DNA of 46,581 nt. Source: Thioalkalivibrio sp. Its GTDB lineage: Bacteria > Pseudomonadota > Gammaproteobacteria > Ectothiorhodospirales > Ectothiorhodospiraceae. Positions 1-8,956 of this stretch are shown here, piece after piece. How positions within the stretch are numbered: position 1 is the stretch's first letter; each line of letters starts with the position of its first letter. The stretch is taken from contig NZ_REBW01000111.1 of NCBI RefSeq assembly GCF_007692535.1, forward strand, positions 1 to 46,581, written 5' to 3'. The position numbers and the translations under genes are program-made. The notes below the pieces were generated by a model. The model was given only the letters and a program-made list of their open reading frames with translations. It was not told the DNA's origin and made no database searches.

Positions 1-4
1 GGCC

Positions 5-1777
5 TTAGTTGGCGCTTGCCTCACGAGGGGCCGTAAACAGGCAGCGGGACACATACTCGTCGCTCTTGTTGGCTGTGCCGGACGTCCCACCGACGATTTC
101 GACAAATAGCCCGCCGTCCTTGTGCGCATCGCTCGTCCAGAATCGGTCTGTCTCCAGAGGCAGAGCCCAGTCCTCTTGATGAACCTCGTCCGGCCGATCA
201 CGGAAGGCCTCGAGATTCAAATGCAGATAGTTTTGCACCTCACGAGCACCGCCAAGGAACCAGCCCTGACCCTCACACCTAGTCGCAGAGGAACTCCAAG
301 TCTGCCTCGGCTCATCTTCCCGGCTCGTGAAGTAGTAGAAGTCCCCCGCGGCACCAGCGTAGACCATGCCATGGTAACCCTCCCCGGTGGCATCGCACAC
401 CGCGCCGACCATACTGCAACCGTCCGGCCCGGCGACACCGAACTCCCGATCCGGGCACAGTCCCGCGTCGTCACTGAAGCAGAAGAACTCGGGCGGGTTG
501 TCGTTGAAGGGGTCGGAGTTGGAACCGGCGCGTGGCGCTCCCGCCATGTACTTCGCGCAGTCTGCCGCCGAGGGATTGGGCCCGATACGCGCGACAAGGA
601 AGTTGTGATCCTCGATCTGTCGGATATCACCTTCACCAGTGATACCCACCGGAAACAGCAGCGGCCTGCCTTCGTCGTCCACGGCCGTGCCGCAATTTTG
701 CACGTCGTCTTCACACACCGCGTCACGGGTCTCGTATCCCCGGTACTGGCGGACCGAAGCCGGAATGGCGGTTTCGGGCGTCAGGGACCCCACACACACA
801 CCGTCCTGATTGCTGGCGGCGGGATGCAGGATCCCGATGTTCCCGTACCACCCAAACGTGTCACGGTCCTTGTCCTTGTCCGAAGCGGCGAGATAACAGC
901 GGTATGGGTAGTACTCAAAGTCGCCTTCAGATTTCGCTTTGTCATAACCGCAAAGCGAGATCGGGGTCGCCCGTACAAAGACGTCTTGGGTGAGATCGTC
1001 GGATTCGAGGTTCACCCCCCCCTGCGGGGCTGTCCGCACATAGACCGTCCCGGCAATGAATGCAGCCCGATGCGGAGACAGGATCTCAATGGCCTCACCG
1101 GTATCCATATTGATGAATTCGATATTCCCGGGTTTACCATCGGTAGTGGGGTGTTGCAGCTTGTCTATGTTTCCGAACACGTTATCTCCTCCAGACGGGA
1201 GGTCGTCCGGATCATATTGCTTCATCCTGGCCCCACCCCCAGGCCCGGCGACGGAGCCCCCGGAAAACTCGACCCCGGAGCCGGGATTCACACTCCCCGC
1301 GTAGGCGTTCGCTGCGACGTAACTCACCAGTTCCACCCACTGCTCTTCACCGCGACTGCTTTCCCATTCCACAAGTACGGTGGCGGCCCGCATCAACGGC
1401 GCATCTTGATCCTCTGCTGCTAGAGCTTGACTCTCCTCTGCTAGAGCCTGATTCTTCGGTTCTAGTTTCAAAGAGAGCGTGTACTCGGCCACTCTCCCGT
1501 CGATCCCCTCGATTTTGATTTCGAATGCACCTGAGCCGTTGGCCAACTCGACGAGGTCCCGCGCGCGCAACCACTCCATACGCTGCTGCGCTAGCTGCAT
1601 GGCCTCGGCTCTTGCCTTGGCGTCGATGCTGCTAGAGGTCATTGTGGCCTGGAAGTTCGCCATTACGATGAGGCCCGTAGCCAGCACCAGAAGCGCGACG
1701 AGCGCTTCGATGAGCGTGAAACCAGCGCCACGGTTTCTGCGCTGATGCCTGGAAGCGTTCTGTCTATTGAACCACAT
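5..1777 (-). CDS. PilV-like minor pseudopilin with very large C-terminal domain
   Basis: Predicted minor component of a type IV pilus, inserted in the inner membrane and processed by prepilin peptidase. The sequence shows a short basic leader, then G|FTLIEALVALLVLATGL, which is the class III cleavage site and hydrophobic helix. I start at the ATG at 1777 because GGGAGAG lies just upstream; the track's longer ORF adds 25 unlikely residues. The product is 590 aa, against roughly 150-200 aa for ordinary PilV. The C-terminal part is rich in Cys, Gly and aromatic residues and ends with a WTSD...GGLFVEIV...CLF stretch that loosely recalls DUF1566 or C-type-lectin-like folds. It is the last gene visible in the operon fimT-pilW-pilX-this gene; the operon may continue to the left of the window, for example with pilY1. 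The pseudopilin call is firm; the C-terminal role is unknown. Confidence 0.8.
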   Translation of the reverse strand: MWFNRQNASRHQRRNRGAGFTLIEALVALLVLATGLIVMANFQATMTSSSIDAKARAEAMQLAQQRMEWLRARDLVELANGSGAFEIKIEGIDGRVAEYTLSLKLEPKNQALAEESQALAAEDQDAPLMRAATVLVEWESSRGEEQWVELVSYVAANAYAGSVNPGSGVEFSGGSVAGPGGGARMKQYDPDDLPSGGDNVFGNIDKLQHPTTDGKPGNIEFINMDTGEAIEILSPHRAAFIAGTVYVRTAPQGGVNLESDDLTQDVFVRATPISLCGYDKAKSEGDFEYYPYRCYLAASDKDKDRDTFGWYGNIGILHPAASNQDGVCVGSLTPETAIPASVRQYRGYETRDAVCEDDVQNCGTAVDDEGRPLLFPVGITGEGDIRQIEDHNFLVARIGPNPSAADCAKYMAGAPRAGSNSDPFNDNPPEFFCFSDDAGLCPDREFGVAGPDGCSMVGAVCDATGEGYHGMVYAGAAGDFYYFTSREDEPRQTWSSSATRCEGQGWFLGGAREVQNYLHLNLEAFRDRPDEVHQEDWALPLETDRFWTSDAHKDGGLFVEIVGGTSGTANKSDEYVSRCLFTAPREASAN

Positions 1778-1848
1778 GATTTCTCTCCCGCAGGGTTCTT
1801 CGCGCAACGCCAGTGCGCGTCCGCGCGGCACGGGCTGGCGATCCCGGT

Positions 1849-3114
1849 TCACGCATCCCAGTCACGCCAGGTCCAGTCACGCCAGGTGCCGGGAACGACC
1901 GTCGGCAGATCGACCCTCACCGGTTCGATCTCGGCCAGCGTGCTGGAGCTGAAAAACACGTCTACGTTGCCATTCCCCCCGACGTCGTCTTCCATGATGA
2001 TCGAGCCGTAGACCCGCATGGTTCCGTTGACCTTGAGGTTCCCCCGGACATAGATCACGCCATAGGCCACGAAATTGCCCTGGACGCTGAAATCACCGTT
2101 GACGATCACCAGGGAGGGCTTCTCCTGACCAGGGTGGGTACCACGGCCACATTCCTGGTTCGAGCCAACTGCCTCCGAACAGCCAATGGTCCCGCCCTGG
2201 ATGTTCAGGGGCCCGTCCACCCAGTAGCGCCCGCCTTCCATCACGTCGGTGATGGCCTTTTCCGCCTCTGCGGGCGAAACCCTCTGGGCAAGGCCGTGAC
2301 TGCTGAAATCCACCGGCGGCCGTCCCATGAAATTCCTGAAAAACTCATCGGGGGTCTTTCTCAACTCCTGCAGGTTCATGTCACTCGCAATCACGCTCAG
2401 GCTGTTATCCCGGATCAGGCCCTGCCGGTTTCCGGTGGGTCTGCATTCCTGGAGGCGGATCGCCTGATTGTTGTAGTCGCATGGATTGGCCGGATCCGAG
2501 ATCAGCGTGTGGCTGTTGGCCGGATCGTGCGGTGCGCCGCTCCAGATGGTGAAGTTGTTCTCCGGGTTCGCCACGTTGTGTGCCGAGCCGCCGCCGATGA
2601 CACTCCCGCCAGCGACCACGGGCACCCGTTCCATCTCGTGCTCTTCACTTACACCGCGCACCACGCGTTGACTGATGACGCGACGGGCCAGGCAGTCGGC
2701 ACTGAAACCCGAGGCGGTGATGTCATAGAAGCCAGGCATGTCAGGCACTCTGACCGAATCCAGCGCGAACTGGGCCACATCGCCCTCCTGGCAGGCCCCG
2801 TTCACGTGGACCACCTTCGAATATTCAATGAACCGGAAGGGATCATTGGAGTCGCTGGACCACTGGCCCGTTTCGGGGTCGATCTCCTCGAGACCCAGTA
2901 GAAGCATGAAATAGTCGAGACCTGCTTGGGCCGCATTGAATGCCTGCATCTCGCGCTGCTGGTTTCCGGTCACCTGGTTTTCGACCACCACGGTCTGGGC
3001 GGTGATGACGCTCAAGATCGTGATCAGAAACAGCAGGACCACGGCGACGATCAGCGTTGCGGCGCCTCTCTGGCGGCAGGGTGCCCCGTAAGAGCGATGG
3101 ATTGGAACGTTCAT
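1849..3114 (-). CDS. pilX: Type IV pilus assembly protein PilX-like
   Basis: Minor pilus protein of the PilX family. A basic N-terminus is followed by a hydrophobic helix (about residues 19-41) and then the PilX_N signature (ENQVTGNQQREMQAFNAAQAG, cut here before its final residue, residues 45-65). The usual FTLxE cleavage motif is replaced by RGAATLIVAV, as is common in PilX and GspK proteins. The length, 421 aa, exceeds classical PilX (about 170-200 aa). The C-terminal third (about 335-405) has short alternating hydrophobic repeats with glycines (VIVNGDFSVQGNF, YVRGNLKVNG) that look like a small beta-helix. The start is preceded by GGAG. It lies 25 bp downstream of pilW and 71 bp upstream of the pilV-like gene, so it is very likely co-transcribed with both. 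Confidence 0.82.
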   Translation of the reverse strand: MNVPIHRSYGAPCRQRGAATLIVAVVLLFLITILSVITAQTVVVENQVTGNQQREMQAFNAAQAGLDYFMLLLGLEEIDPETGQWSSDSNDPFRFIEYSKVVHVNGACQEGDVAQFALDSVRVPDMPGFYDITASGFSADCLARRVISQRVVRGVSEEHEMERVPVVAGGSVIGGGSAHNVANPENNFTIWSGAPHDPANSHTLISDPANPCDYNNQAIRLQECRPTGNRQGLIRDNSLSVIASDMNLQELRKTPDEFFRNFMGRPPVDFSSHGLAQRVSPAEAEKAITDVMEGGRYWVDGPLNIQGGTIGCSEAVGSNQECGRGTHPGQEKPSLVIVNGDFSVQGNFVAYGVIYVRGNLKVNGTMRVYGSIIMEDDVGGNGNVDVFFSSSTLAEIEPVRVDLPTVVPGTWRDWTWRDWDA

Positions 3115-3139
3115 ATCTGCAACTCCAAAGCGCTCGCGT

Positions 3140-3979
3140 TCAATCAGGTGAGATGGTCGCGAGCAGGCGACGATTGTTGGGAATGCGGATCTCCGTCGTG
3201 ATCGTGGTCTCCAGCGGCTGATCCCTACCGGCCTGGCCGGCAGGAGTGTTCGCCTGGCCCGTGACCGTCAGGAACAATTGCCGGTGTTCGACCAGCAGGT
3301 CGCCGCCCAGGGTCTTTTCCACACTGGCCTCCGGAAGGACGGCAAGGTCAGCGCGGTCACAGGGGAGCGTCGTAGCGTCGTCCGACAACCAGGACCACTC
3401 GTCCAGGGCCTGCTCCTGGTCACCATATTGGCGCAACGCGAGGTTGAAGCACCTCGACCCTTCCTGCGCTTCTGAATCGACGCTGGGGTCCGAGGTCGAC
3501 AACCGGAAGTCAGTAATATTCACCCGGCGTTCGTCGGTAAGCGCGGCGGAATTGCTGGAGCCCCAGTTGTCGCAGGTGGTGTCGTCGGCGGCCACCTTCA
3601 TCTCGACCACACCGATGCCGTTTGTGCCTTCCACCCATCGGAAGCCGAAGCTCTTCAGTGCCGCGACCGACCGGTTGTAACCGAAGCGCACGCAGTCGCC
3701 CGTGCTGGAGATCTCGATCCGATCGTAGTCATTCTGGAGGTCCGCCAGTGTCCGGGTGCTGGTGACGTTATCGAACCCGGCGCGGCGAATGTCGTTCGCA
3801 ACGACCTCGGCAACGGAGCGCACCTCGTGGTTCAGCTGCGCCATGGTCAGCACGGCGGTGTTCGAGCGTATCGACGCAATGTAGACGCTGGTCACCGCTG
3901 TCATGAGGATCATTCCGATCAGGATTCCGATCATCAGCTCAACGAGCGTCAGGCCACTGGCTAGTCTGCGTGATCCCAT
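3140..3979 (-). CDS. pilW: Type IV pilus minor pseudopilin PilW-like
   Basis: Minor pseudopilin that helps prime pilus assembly at the inner membrane. From the chosen start the protein begins MGSRRLASG|LTLVELMIGILIGM, a prepilin peptidase site with leucine in place of the usual phenylalanine at +1 and the conserved glutamate at +5. I prefer the ATG at 3979 because AAGGGGAGG lies at good spacing upstream; the track ORF starts further up and would overlap fimT. The length is 279 aa. After the helix comes the typical PilW region (NHEVRSVAEVVANDIRRAGF), which resembles GspJ/PilW. Gene order fimT-pilW-pilX-pilV-like differs from the Pseudomonas order fimU-pilV-pilW-pilX. Confidence 0.85.
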   Translation of the reverse strand: MGSRRLASGLTLVELMIGILIGMILMTAVTSVYIASIRSNTAVLTMAQLNHEVRSVAEVVANDIRRAGFDNVTSTRTLADLQNDYDRIEISSTGDCVRFGYNRSVAALKSFGFRWVEGTNGIGVVEMKVAADDTTCDNWGSSNSAALTDERRVNITDFRLSTSDPSVDSEAQEGSRCFNLALRQYGDQEQALDEWSWLSDDATTLPCDRADLAVLPEASVEKTLGGDLLVEHRQLFLTVTGQANTPAGQAGRDQPLETTITTEIRIPNNRRLLATISPD

Positions 3980-4034
3980 GCCTGCCTCCCCTTGTCGCTG
4001 AAACATCACTTGTGTCTGCATGGCTCGACCCCCA

Positions 4035-4568
4035 TCAACAGGCCCCGTACCCGAGGCTGCCGGCACCCTGCTCGCCGCTCGGGGCGCAGATGCGCGCCCG
4101 GCCCATCAGGTTGAGTTCAACGTCGAGCCGGCTCCCGCGCGACGACGTCAGCTGGACAGTGCCCAGTGCCGCGTTGCCATCGAGAAAGTTCTGCACCGTG
4201 CCCCGGACCGGGTCGAAGACCGCTTCGCCGAAGTTGGTCGCTGTCGTGACCCCCGGAAACCTCGAGGATCGGACCTGCATCAGGCATTTGTCCGTGCCGT
4301 CTACGCAGGCGTTGGAGTCACAGGCTTCAACCACGACCCACTGGCTGTCCGCCTCTCCGTCGATCCTGAGGCAGGTCTCGACACTGCGCTGGAAGGCCTG
4401 GCTCCTACCCACATGCATCCCGTTCTTCACCGCCTCTGCGGCCCCGGAGAGGCGGCGGTTGTCGATGGACTGCAGGAAGGAAGGCGCAGCGATTCCGGCC
4501 AGAATCGCCATCACCACGATCGTGATGATCAGCTCGACGAGGGTGAAGCCGGAGGACTGTCGACGCAT
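4035..4568 (-). CDS. fimT: FimT/FimU (GspH-type) minor pseudopilin
   Basis: Minor pseudopilin of the GspH/FimT family, first gene of the minor-pilin operon. The N-terminus MRRQSSG|FTLVELIITIVVMAIL is a textbook class III signal with a seven-residue leader. The body shows the family pattern: a helix with NRRLSGAAEAVKNGMHVGRSQAF, then beta-rich sequence containing three cysteines around CDSNACVDGTDKC that may form disulfides. It is 177 aa, normal for the family. It stops 56 bp before the chosen pilW start. Its promoter should lie in the AT-rich gap shared with the divergent pilE gene. Confidence 0.87.
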   Translation of the reverse strand: MRRQSSGFTLVELIITIVVMAILAGIAAPSFLQSIDNRRLSGAAEAVKNGMHVGRSQAFQRSVETCLRIDGEADSQWVVVEACDSNACVDGTDKCLMQVRSSRFPGVTTATNFGEAVFDPVRGTVQNFLDGNAALGTVQLTSSRGSRLDVELNLMGRARICAPSGEQGAGSLGYGAC

Positions 4569-4802
4569 GAAGGCAACTCCCTGGGCCTGCGGCCATGATA
4601 GATCGTAAAGTATATTTTTGGATATATCTGGTTATATGAATTATAGCCTCTCTTTTCCCCGCTGGCCGCCCAACCGTGACCGTTCGCCGGCGAAAGATGA
4701 CCGTTTAACCAAATTAAGCCAAAAAAATACACCCATAGGTCAGATAAAGAATAGGGCCTTTGTTATATTCCTACGTAGGCGGACCAAACGGGAGCAGAAA
4801 CC
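4569..4802. promoter_or_regulatory. AT-rich divergent promoter region between fimT and pilE
   Basis: This 234-bp gap is far richer in A+T than its surroundings and separates two divergent pilus units. On the minus strand a perfect TATAAT lies at 4645-4640, about 70 bp ahead of fimT, but I see no good -35 box at 16-18 bp. On the plus strand a TATATT at about 4763-4768 precedes pilE with a poor -35. I found no convincing sigma-54 -24/-12 pair, the type known for pilin genes in Pseudomonas. The regulatory role is inferred from position and composition. Confidence 0.5.
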
Positions 4803-5222
4803 ATGAGACAGCCCCTCCACCGGCATGGCGGGTTCACGCTGATCGAACTGATGATCGTTGTGGTCATCATCGGCATCCTGGCCTCGATCGCGATCCCCGC
4901 GTACCAGAACCACGTGATCAAGGCCCAGCGATCCGATGGCACAACGGCGTTGATGGACCTTCGCATGGCCCAGGAGCGCTGGCGGGCGAACAACACGAGC
5001 TACACGAATAACATCGTGGACCTGGTCGGCGTCGGCGCAGAAAGCCCCGAGGGTCGCTACGACCTTGAGATTGTCGCGGATTCCGCGGATGCAACCAGTT
5101 TCGAGTTGACCGCCACGAAACGGTCCGACGGAGGTCTCGCGGACGCAAAGTGCCCGTCCCTCACGCTGACATACGAGCGCGGCGAGGTCACCACCGGTCC
5201 GGACGGCTGCTGGAGCAACTAA
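4803..5222 (+). CDS. pilE: Type IV pilin PilE-like
   Basis: Type IVa pilin or pilin-like protein. The N-terminus has a ten-residue leader and the strong prepilin motif [26 protein letters not shown], followed by the usual amphipathic helix. The 139-aa product ends with a cysteine pair ([26 protein letters not shown]) that would form the C-terminal disulfide loop typical of PilE/PilA. GGGAG lies a few bases ahead of the ATG. It is divergent from fimT and stands alone, with the next gene convergent. In clusters where pilE follows pilY1 it acts as a minor pilin; here the separate promoter leaves open whether it is major or minor. Confidence 0.88.
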   Translation: MRQPLHRHGGFTLIELMIVVVIIGILASIAIPAYQNHVIKAQRSDGTTALMDLRMAQERWRANNTSYTNNIVDLVGVGAESPEGRYDLEIVADSADATSFELTATKRSDGGLADAKCPSLTLTYERGEVTTGPDGCWSN

Positions 5223-5386
5223 GCGGCCGGGCGGCAGATCCGGTCGGCCACCACCGTGTTCGGATCAGCAAGCAGCGACGGACGCGCTGCCGGTGCCGAA
5301 TGGGCGCGTGAACGAGGCCATGCGAGAACCGCACGGCGCGTCGGATACGCGGCCCGCGCAAGAAGCCGCTCTCGCAACCTGGAACT

Positions 5387-7204
5387 TTACATAGCCGCGG
5401 GCTGCTCCGACATGGACGCGCCGTCGTGCAAGCTGAATTCCGCCTGGCTGAAGACAGGGCTCTTTGGATGCACCTCCTTGAACATCACGTTGTACCGCGC
5501 GCGCCCTGCGTTAAAGCTCACACGCACGCCAGAGGGTAGGGCGCCTGCGGCGAACAGCAGGCAGCCGGTGCCAGCCTCACCGCGTTTGTGAAAGAACAAC
5601 CCCGGGTGGACTCCCTCAGCAACCCCGTCGACGGGTGCGAAACTGCGGATGTCGACGGGCACGCAGGCCTGGGTGAGGTACTGGACCCCGACCGTGGCAG
5701 TGTCGGGATCGTCGTAGCGCAGCCAGCGGATGACCCCGAGCTGCCAGTTGATGCGCTCTTCCTCGGCAATCCGCATGGCGATCAGGTTGCCGCTGTAGAT
5801 TGTGTCGACGGGCGACTGGAGCAGCAGACAGCAGCCGCCCGCGCCCACGTTCTTCATCCAGGCCACCGTGGCGCTCGGCAGAACCTCGCTCCCGTCCTCG
5901 GCGTACTCCGGCACACGATCGTCGATCCCGCGCACGGCCGAATTCCACACGGCTTGCACGCGCTCAAGCTTCCTCGGCGAAAGGCGCCGGATCTCGCGCG
6001 GCTCCAGGTAACCTGCTTTGAAATCCGGGCGAGCTTCATGGCCGTCGCCCGGCATGCCAAGGCTGAAGATGGCGGGAATACCCGACGGATCATCACTCTG
6101 CTCGGCGAAAAACGCGCCCGGCATCAGGTCGGAGCCGACATCTGTCACCAGGCGCGGGGCGCGGTAGTCGGCACGAATGATGGTATGGATTTCCCTTAGT
6201 CCGGTCGCGGTGACCAGGGGACCACGATCCGCTGGCTCACGCTTGAACTGGCGCATCGGAGGTACCACCCAGCGGCGGCGCAAGCGCTGGTGGAGACTGT
6301 CAACGGCCTTCTGCGTGGCTGCCGCGTCAACCGGTGCTGGCGGGGTGAAACGCAGTGCCGCAATGACCGGGCCCAGATCGACGTACCGGACGCTCGGTGC
6401 CGTGGCACCCTGCCCCATCAACAACGAAGGAGGCCGATCAACGCTCAGCATCATGCGGAGCATCGGCCGGTCCTGATCGCCGGGACTCACCGCCCTGTCC
6501 ACGCAGCGCAGGGGTATCGCCTTGAGCCACTGCGCAAGTACGCTCGCTTCCCCACGGTACAAGGCGCAGACGTCACTCGATGCGAGCACGGCGATGCGCG
6601 CGACGGTCGCCTCGACACTCGCAGGCTCGTACCCGGAACTTCGTTCCCGGTCGGTGGGTGACTCGGCGGCCACACCAAGATCCTCCGCGAGGGCAAGGGC
6701 ACGATGGAGCTGAAGCCAGAATCCACGGGGCTCAGTCTGATAGAGGCGCCAGAGGTGCAGGGAGAGCATCTGGCTCAGGTACGTGGCTCTGCGCAGGTGC
6801 CAACCGGCGTGGGCCGGCAACTGTTCCCGCTGCACCTGCACCAGTCGCAGGTGCACGGCGGACAGATCCTTGAGCAGCGTCGCGAAGTTCGTGACCAGCA
6901 CCTGGTGCGGTCGTGCCACCGGTCCCTGCAACCGTTCGATCTGTGAAGAAAAAACCGACAGCATCGGGAAAACGCGACGGTTACAGACAAGGCTCAACCC
7001 GGGCAGATCGATCTCATCGACCCGCAGTTCGTTCAGGGCCCGCACCATCTCTAGCGAGACCTCGAACTGGGCTACCAGGCCCTCCTGCCAGCGGGCCTCC
7101 AGCCATGCCTCGAGGGCCTGAGGAGTTCGATAGCGGGAGGCATCGGCAACCGTTTGGGACCCTCCCGGATCATCGAAGCCTGACGGTTTCGGGGTTTCGC
7201 CCAT
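5387..7204 (-). CDS. Unknown protein with C-terminal PilZ-like domain
   Basis: A 605-aa cytoplasmic protein with no signal peptide or membrane helix. I do not recognise the N-terminal 430 residues; they are mostly helical, with several Trp/Leu-rich stretches. Residues about 440-560 resemble a PilZ domain: NVGAGGCCLLL corresponds to the DxSxxG strand, and the pattern GVIRWLRYDD...VGVQYL matches the closing strands of PilZ folds. The RxxxR loop that binds c-di-GMP is not clear, so binding is uncertain. The start ATG has GAGGGGG upstream, and a good sigma-70 promoter sits at 7239-7267. It is convergent with pilE and downstream of an HDOD gene, so a role in c-di-GMP or pilus-linked signalling is plausible. 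Confidence 0.6.
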   Translation of the reverse strand: MGETPKPSGFDDPGGSQTVADASRYRTPQALEAWLEARWQEGLVAQFEVSLEMVRALNELRVDEIDLPGLSLVCNRRVFPMLSVFSSQIERLQGPVARPHQVLVTNFATLLKDLSAVHLRLVQVQREQLPAHAGWHLRRATYLSQMLSLHLWRLYQTEPRGFWLQLHRALALAEDLGVAAESPTDRERSSGYEPASVEATVARIAVLASSDVCALYRGEASVLAQWLKAIPLRCVDRAVSPGDQDRPMLRMMLSVDRPPSLLMGQGATAPSVRYVDLGPVIAALRFTPPAPVDAAATQKAVDSLHQRLRRRWVVPPMRQFKREPADRGPLVTATGLREIHTIIRADYRAPRLVTDVGSDLMPGAFFAEQSDDPSGIPAIFSLGMPGDGHEARPDFKAGYLEPREIRRLSPRKLERVQAVWNSAVRGIDDRVPEYAEDGSEVLPSATVAWMKNVGAGGCCLLLQSPVDTIYSGNLIAMRIAEEERINWQLGVIRWLRYDDPDTATVGVQYLTQACVPVDIRSFAPVDGVAEGVHPGLFFHKRGEAGTGCLLFAAGALPSGVRVSFNAGRARYNVMFKEVHPKSPVFSQAEFSLHDGASMSEQPAAM

Positions 7205-7238
7205 AACGCCCCCTCATTTAGCCCTTCACTCTCCGAAT

Positions 7239-7267
7239 AGTATAGATCGTATTGTCTGTTTTTTCTA
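7239..7267 (-). promoter_or_regulatory. Sigma-70-type promoter of the PilZ-like gene
   Basis: On the minus strand TAGAAA (7267-7262) and TATACT (7244-7239) are separated by exactly 17 bp. They match the -35 consensus at 4 of 6 and the -10 consensus at 5 of 6 positions. The pair lies in a locally AT-rich patch, and transcription would begin about 30 bp before the ATG at 7204. This suggests the 605-aa gene can be transcribed separately from the HDOD gene upstream. Confidence 0.55.
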
Positions 7268-7408
7268 TCCCTAAAGACCGGGCCCCATGCCAGCCGACCA
7301 ATACGGCGGCGGGCCTTGAATTTCGGCACATCCACTTTGCTTGCGCTTTGCTCAGACCTTCAGGACACCCGCCTCGTTGGCTCCCCCCGTGCAACGCGGA
7401 GGCGGATG

Positions 7409-8647
7409 CTATACGCCGCCTCTGATGACGGCCATCATCTCGCGCATCTCGTCCTGGGCGTCTTCGATGATAGCGAGCTTCCCGTATTCGTTCGGGGGGA
7501 CCAGGCCCAGCTTGGCGAAGGCCGGCACCTCGTGATATGCGGGAACCTCGGCAGCGGACCCGGTCTGGTTCAGATGATAGAGCCGGGCCACGAGCACGAT
7601 GTCGCAGTAATCGGTCTTCCGATGCTGATCCCGGTGCCAGTCGCCGGACTCTCGGACCACCATGCTGATGTCCGGACCCAGGTTCCAGGAGCCGACCACC
7701 AGTTCGCCGACGACCCCGCGCAGTTTCTCGAGGATGGCGTCGATTTCGCCGTCGCTGATCTCCGGGTGATTCCGACCCAGGTAGTCGAGCACGGGGACCG
7801 AACCGACATCGTGCAGGAGGCCCGCGAGCAGCGCGTGCTCGGGATCGAAGCCCGTGCAGTGCCGGGCCATCACGAAACTGAGCACCGAAACCTGCGCGCT
7901 GCGGTCCCCCAGTTCCTGCATCCGCCGGCGCAATGCGGGTGACTTCGACTGAAACACCTGTTGCATGGCGATCGTGATCGCGAGCCGGCGCGCGGCGGTT
8001 AGACCGAGGCGAACGATGGCATCGCGCACGCTCTTGACCGGATTGCCACTGCCGTACGCCGCACTGCTGGCGGCCCGGATCAACCCGCCGGTCACGGCCA
8101 GGTCCATTCCAACGATGCGCGCAAGGCGCGCGATGTCGACGTCCGGATCCTTCATCGCCGCCTGGATCTTGATGGCGATCTCGGGCAGCGCGGGCAGGTC
8201 GACCTTGCCGCTCGCGCAGGCCTCGTACACCTCGGCGAAAAGCGCGCCCTCGGTATCGTCCAGCTCGACGTCCTCGACCTCGTAGCCCGACTGGCTCTGC
8301 TGCTGCTGCAGGATTTCGAAAACTCGGCGATCCACCCGAAGAAGACGAACCCCGGTCAGGGCCTCGGCCTGTTCCTTGAAACGGCCCTCGGAGAACAGCG
8401 GCTGACGCGCGCGGGTGCTGCCGGCGGCAACGGTCCGCGTCTCGCCCTCGCCCTCGCCCACCAAACTGATGCTCCCTTCCAGCAGGTAGATCAGCCAGCG
8501 ATGTTCCTGCGAGGCGTCCAGCCGCTGCCCCCGACGCAGGTCCACGAACTGGGATCGCTGCGCGAGCCCCGCGCGCTTTTCCCGGTCCAGTTCCTTCACC
8601 GGATGAAGCTCGTCAAGGACCTTGAGATCAGGAACCGCCTCAGCCAT
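7409..8647 (-). CDS. HDOD domain protein with N-terminal cNMP-binding-like domain
   Basis: A predicted cytoplasmic signalling protein of 412 aa. Residues about 30-125 have the layout of a cyclic-nucleotide-binding beta-barrel (YLLEGSISLVGEGEGETRTVAAG), although the phosphate-binding cassette is not well conserved. Residues about 145-345 form an HDOD domain: LPALPEIAIKIQAAMKDPDVD, the helix GMDLAVTGGLIRAASSAAYG, and LLHDVGSVPVLDYLG. HDOD domains resemble HD-GYP domains but lack the full metal site, and they act in regulation rather than catalysis. The ATG has GGGGGAGG upstream. The gene is followed 204 bp later by the PilZ-like gene on the same strand. Confidence 0.82.
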   Translation of the reverse strand: MAEAVPDLKVLDELHPVKELDREKRAGLAQRSQFVDLRRGQRLDASQEHRWLIYLLEGSISLVGEGEGETRTVAAGSTRARQPLFSEGRFKEQAEALTGVRLLRVDRRVFEILQQQQSQSGYEVEDVELDDTEGALFAEVYEACASGKVDLPALPEIAIKIQAAMKDPDVDIARLARIVGMDLAVTGGLIRAASSAAYGSGNPVKSVRDAIVRLGLTAARRLAITIAMQQVFQSKSPALRRRMQELGDRSAQVSVLSFVMARHCTGFDPEHALLAGLLHDVGSVPVLDYLGRNHPEISDGEIDAILEKLRGVVGELVVGSWNLGPDISMVVRESGDWHRDQHRKTDYCDIVLVARLYHLNQTGSAAEVPAYHEVPAFAKLGLVPPNEYGKLAIIEDAQDEMREMMAVIRGGV

Positions 8648-8956
8648 GGTTGCGAGCCTCCCCCAGTTCGATCATCCCCTACCTCGCGGATCGATTGCGT
8701 CGTTGATTCTGCCGACCGGGCCGGAACAGGCCCGGATCGACACCTGGCTTCCGCGCAGGATACCGGGCGAATCGGATGGTGGCCAACGAAGGCCCGGAAT
8801 CGGCGCGATGGTCGAAGTCTAGCCTGATTGGGACGAAGGCACCGCAGCGGCGCCCCTTCCATACGATTTCCCCTGCCGGCAGAGGATTCCTCCGCATCCG
8901 GAAGTCCACTGCACCCACGGCACAAATTCCGCCGGGTACCTGCCTCCAGCCGGACA
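8648..8956. other. Non-coding stretch upstream of the HDOD gene
   Basis: About 310 bp without a supportable gene. The short ORFs in the track have no ribosome binding site, no recognisable motif and clash with one another. The only nearby structure is the MITE-like element that begins at 8965. The promoter of the HDOD gene must lie here, but I see no clear -35/-10 pair. Confidence 0.5.

Noticed and set aside
7072-7335. 87-aa minus-strand ORF spanning the PilZ-like gene promoter
   Set aside because: It covers the -35/-10 pair and the start of the 605-aa gene in another frame; no ribosome site or motif.
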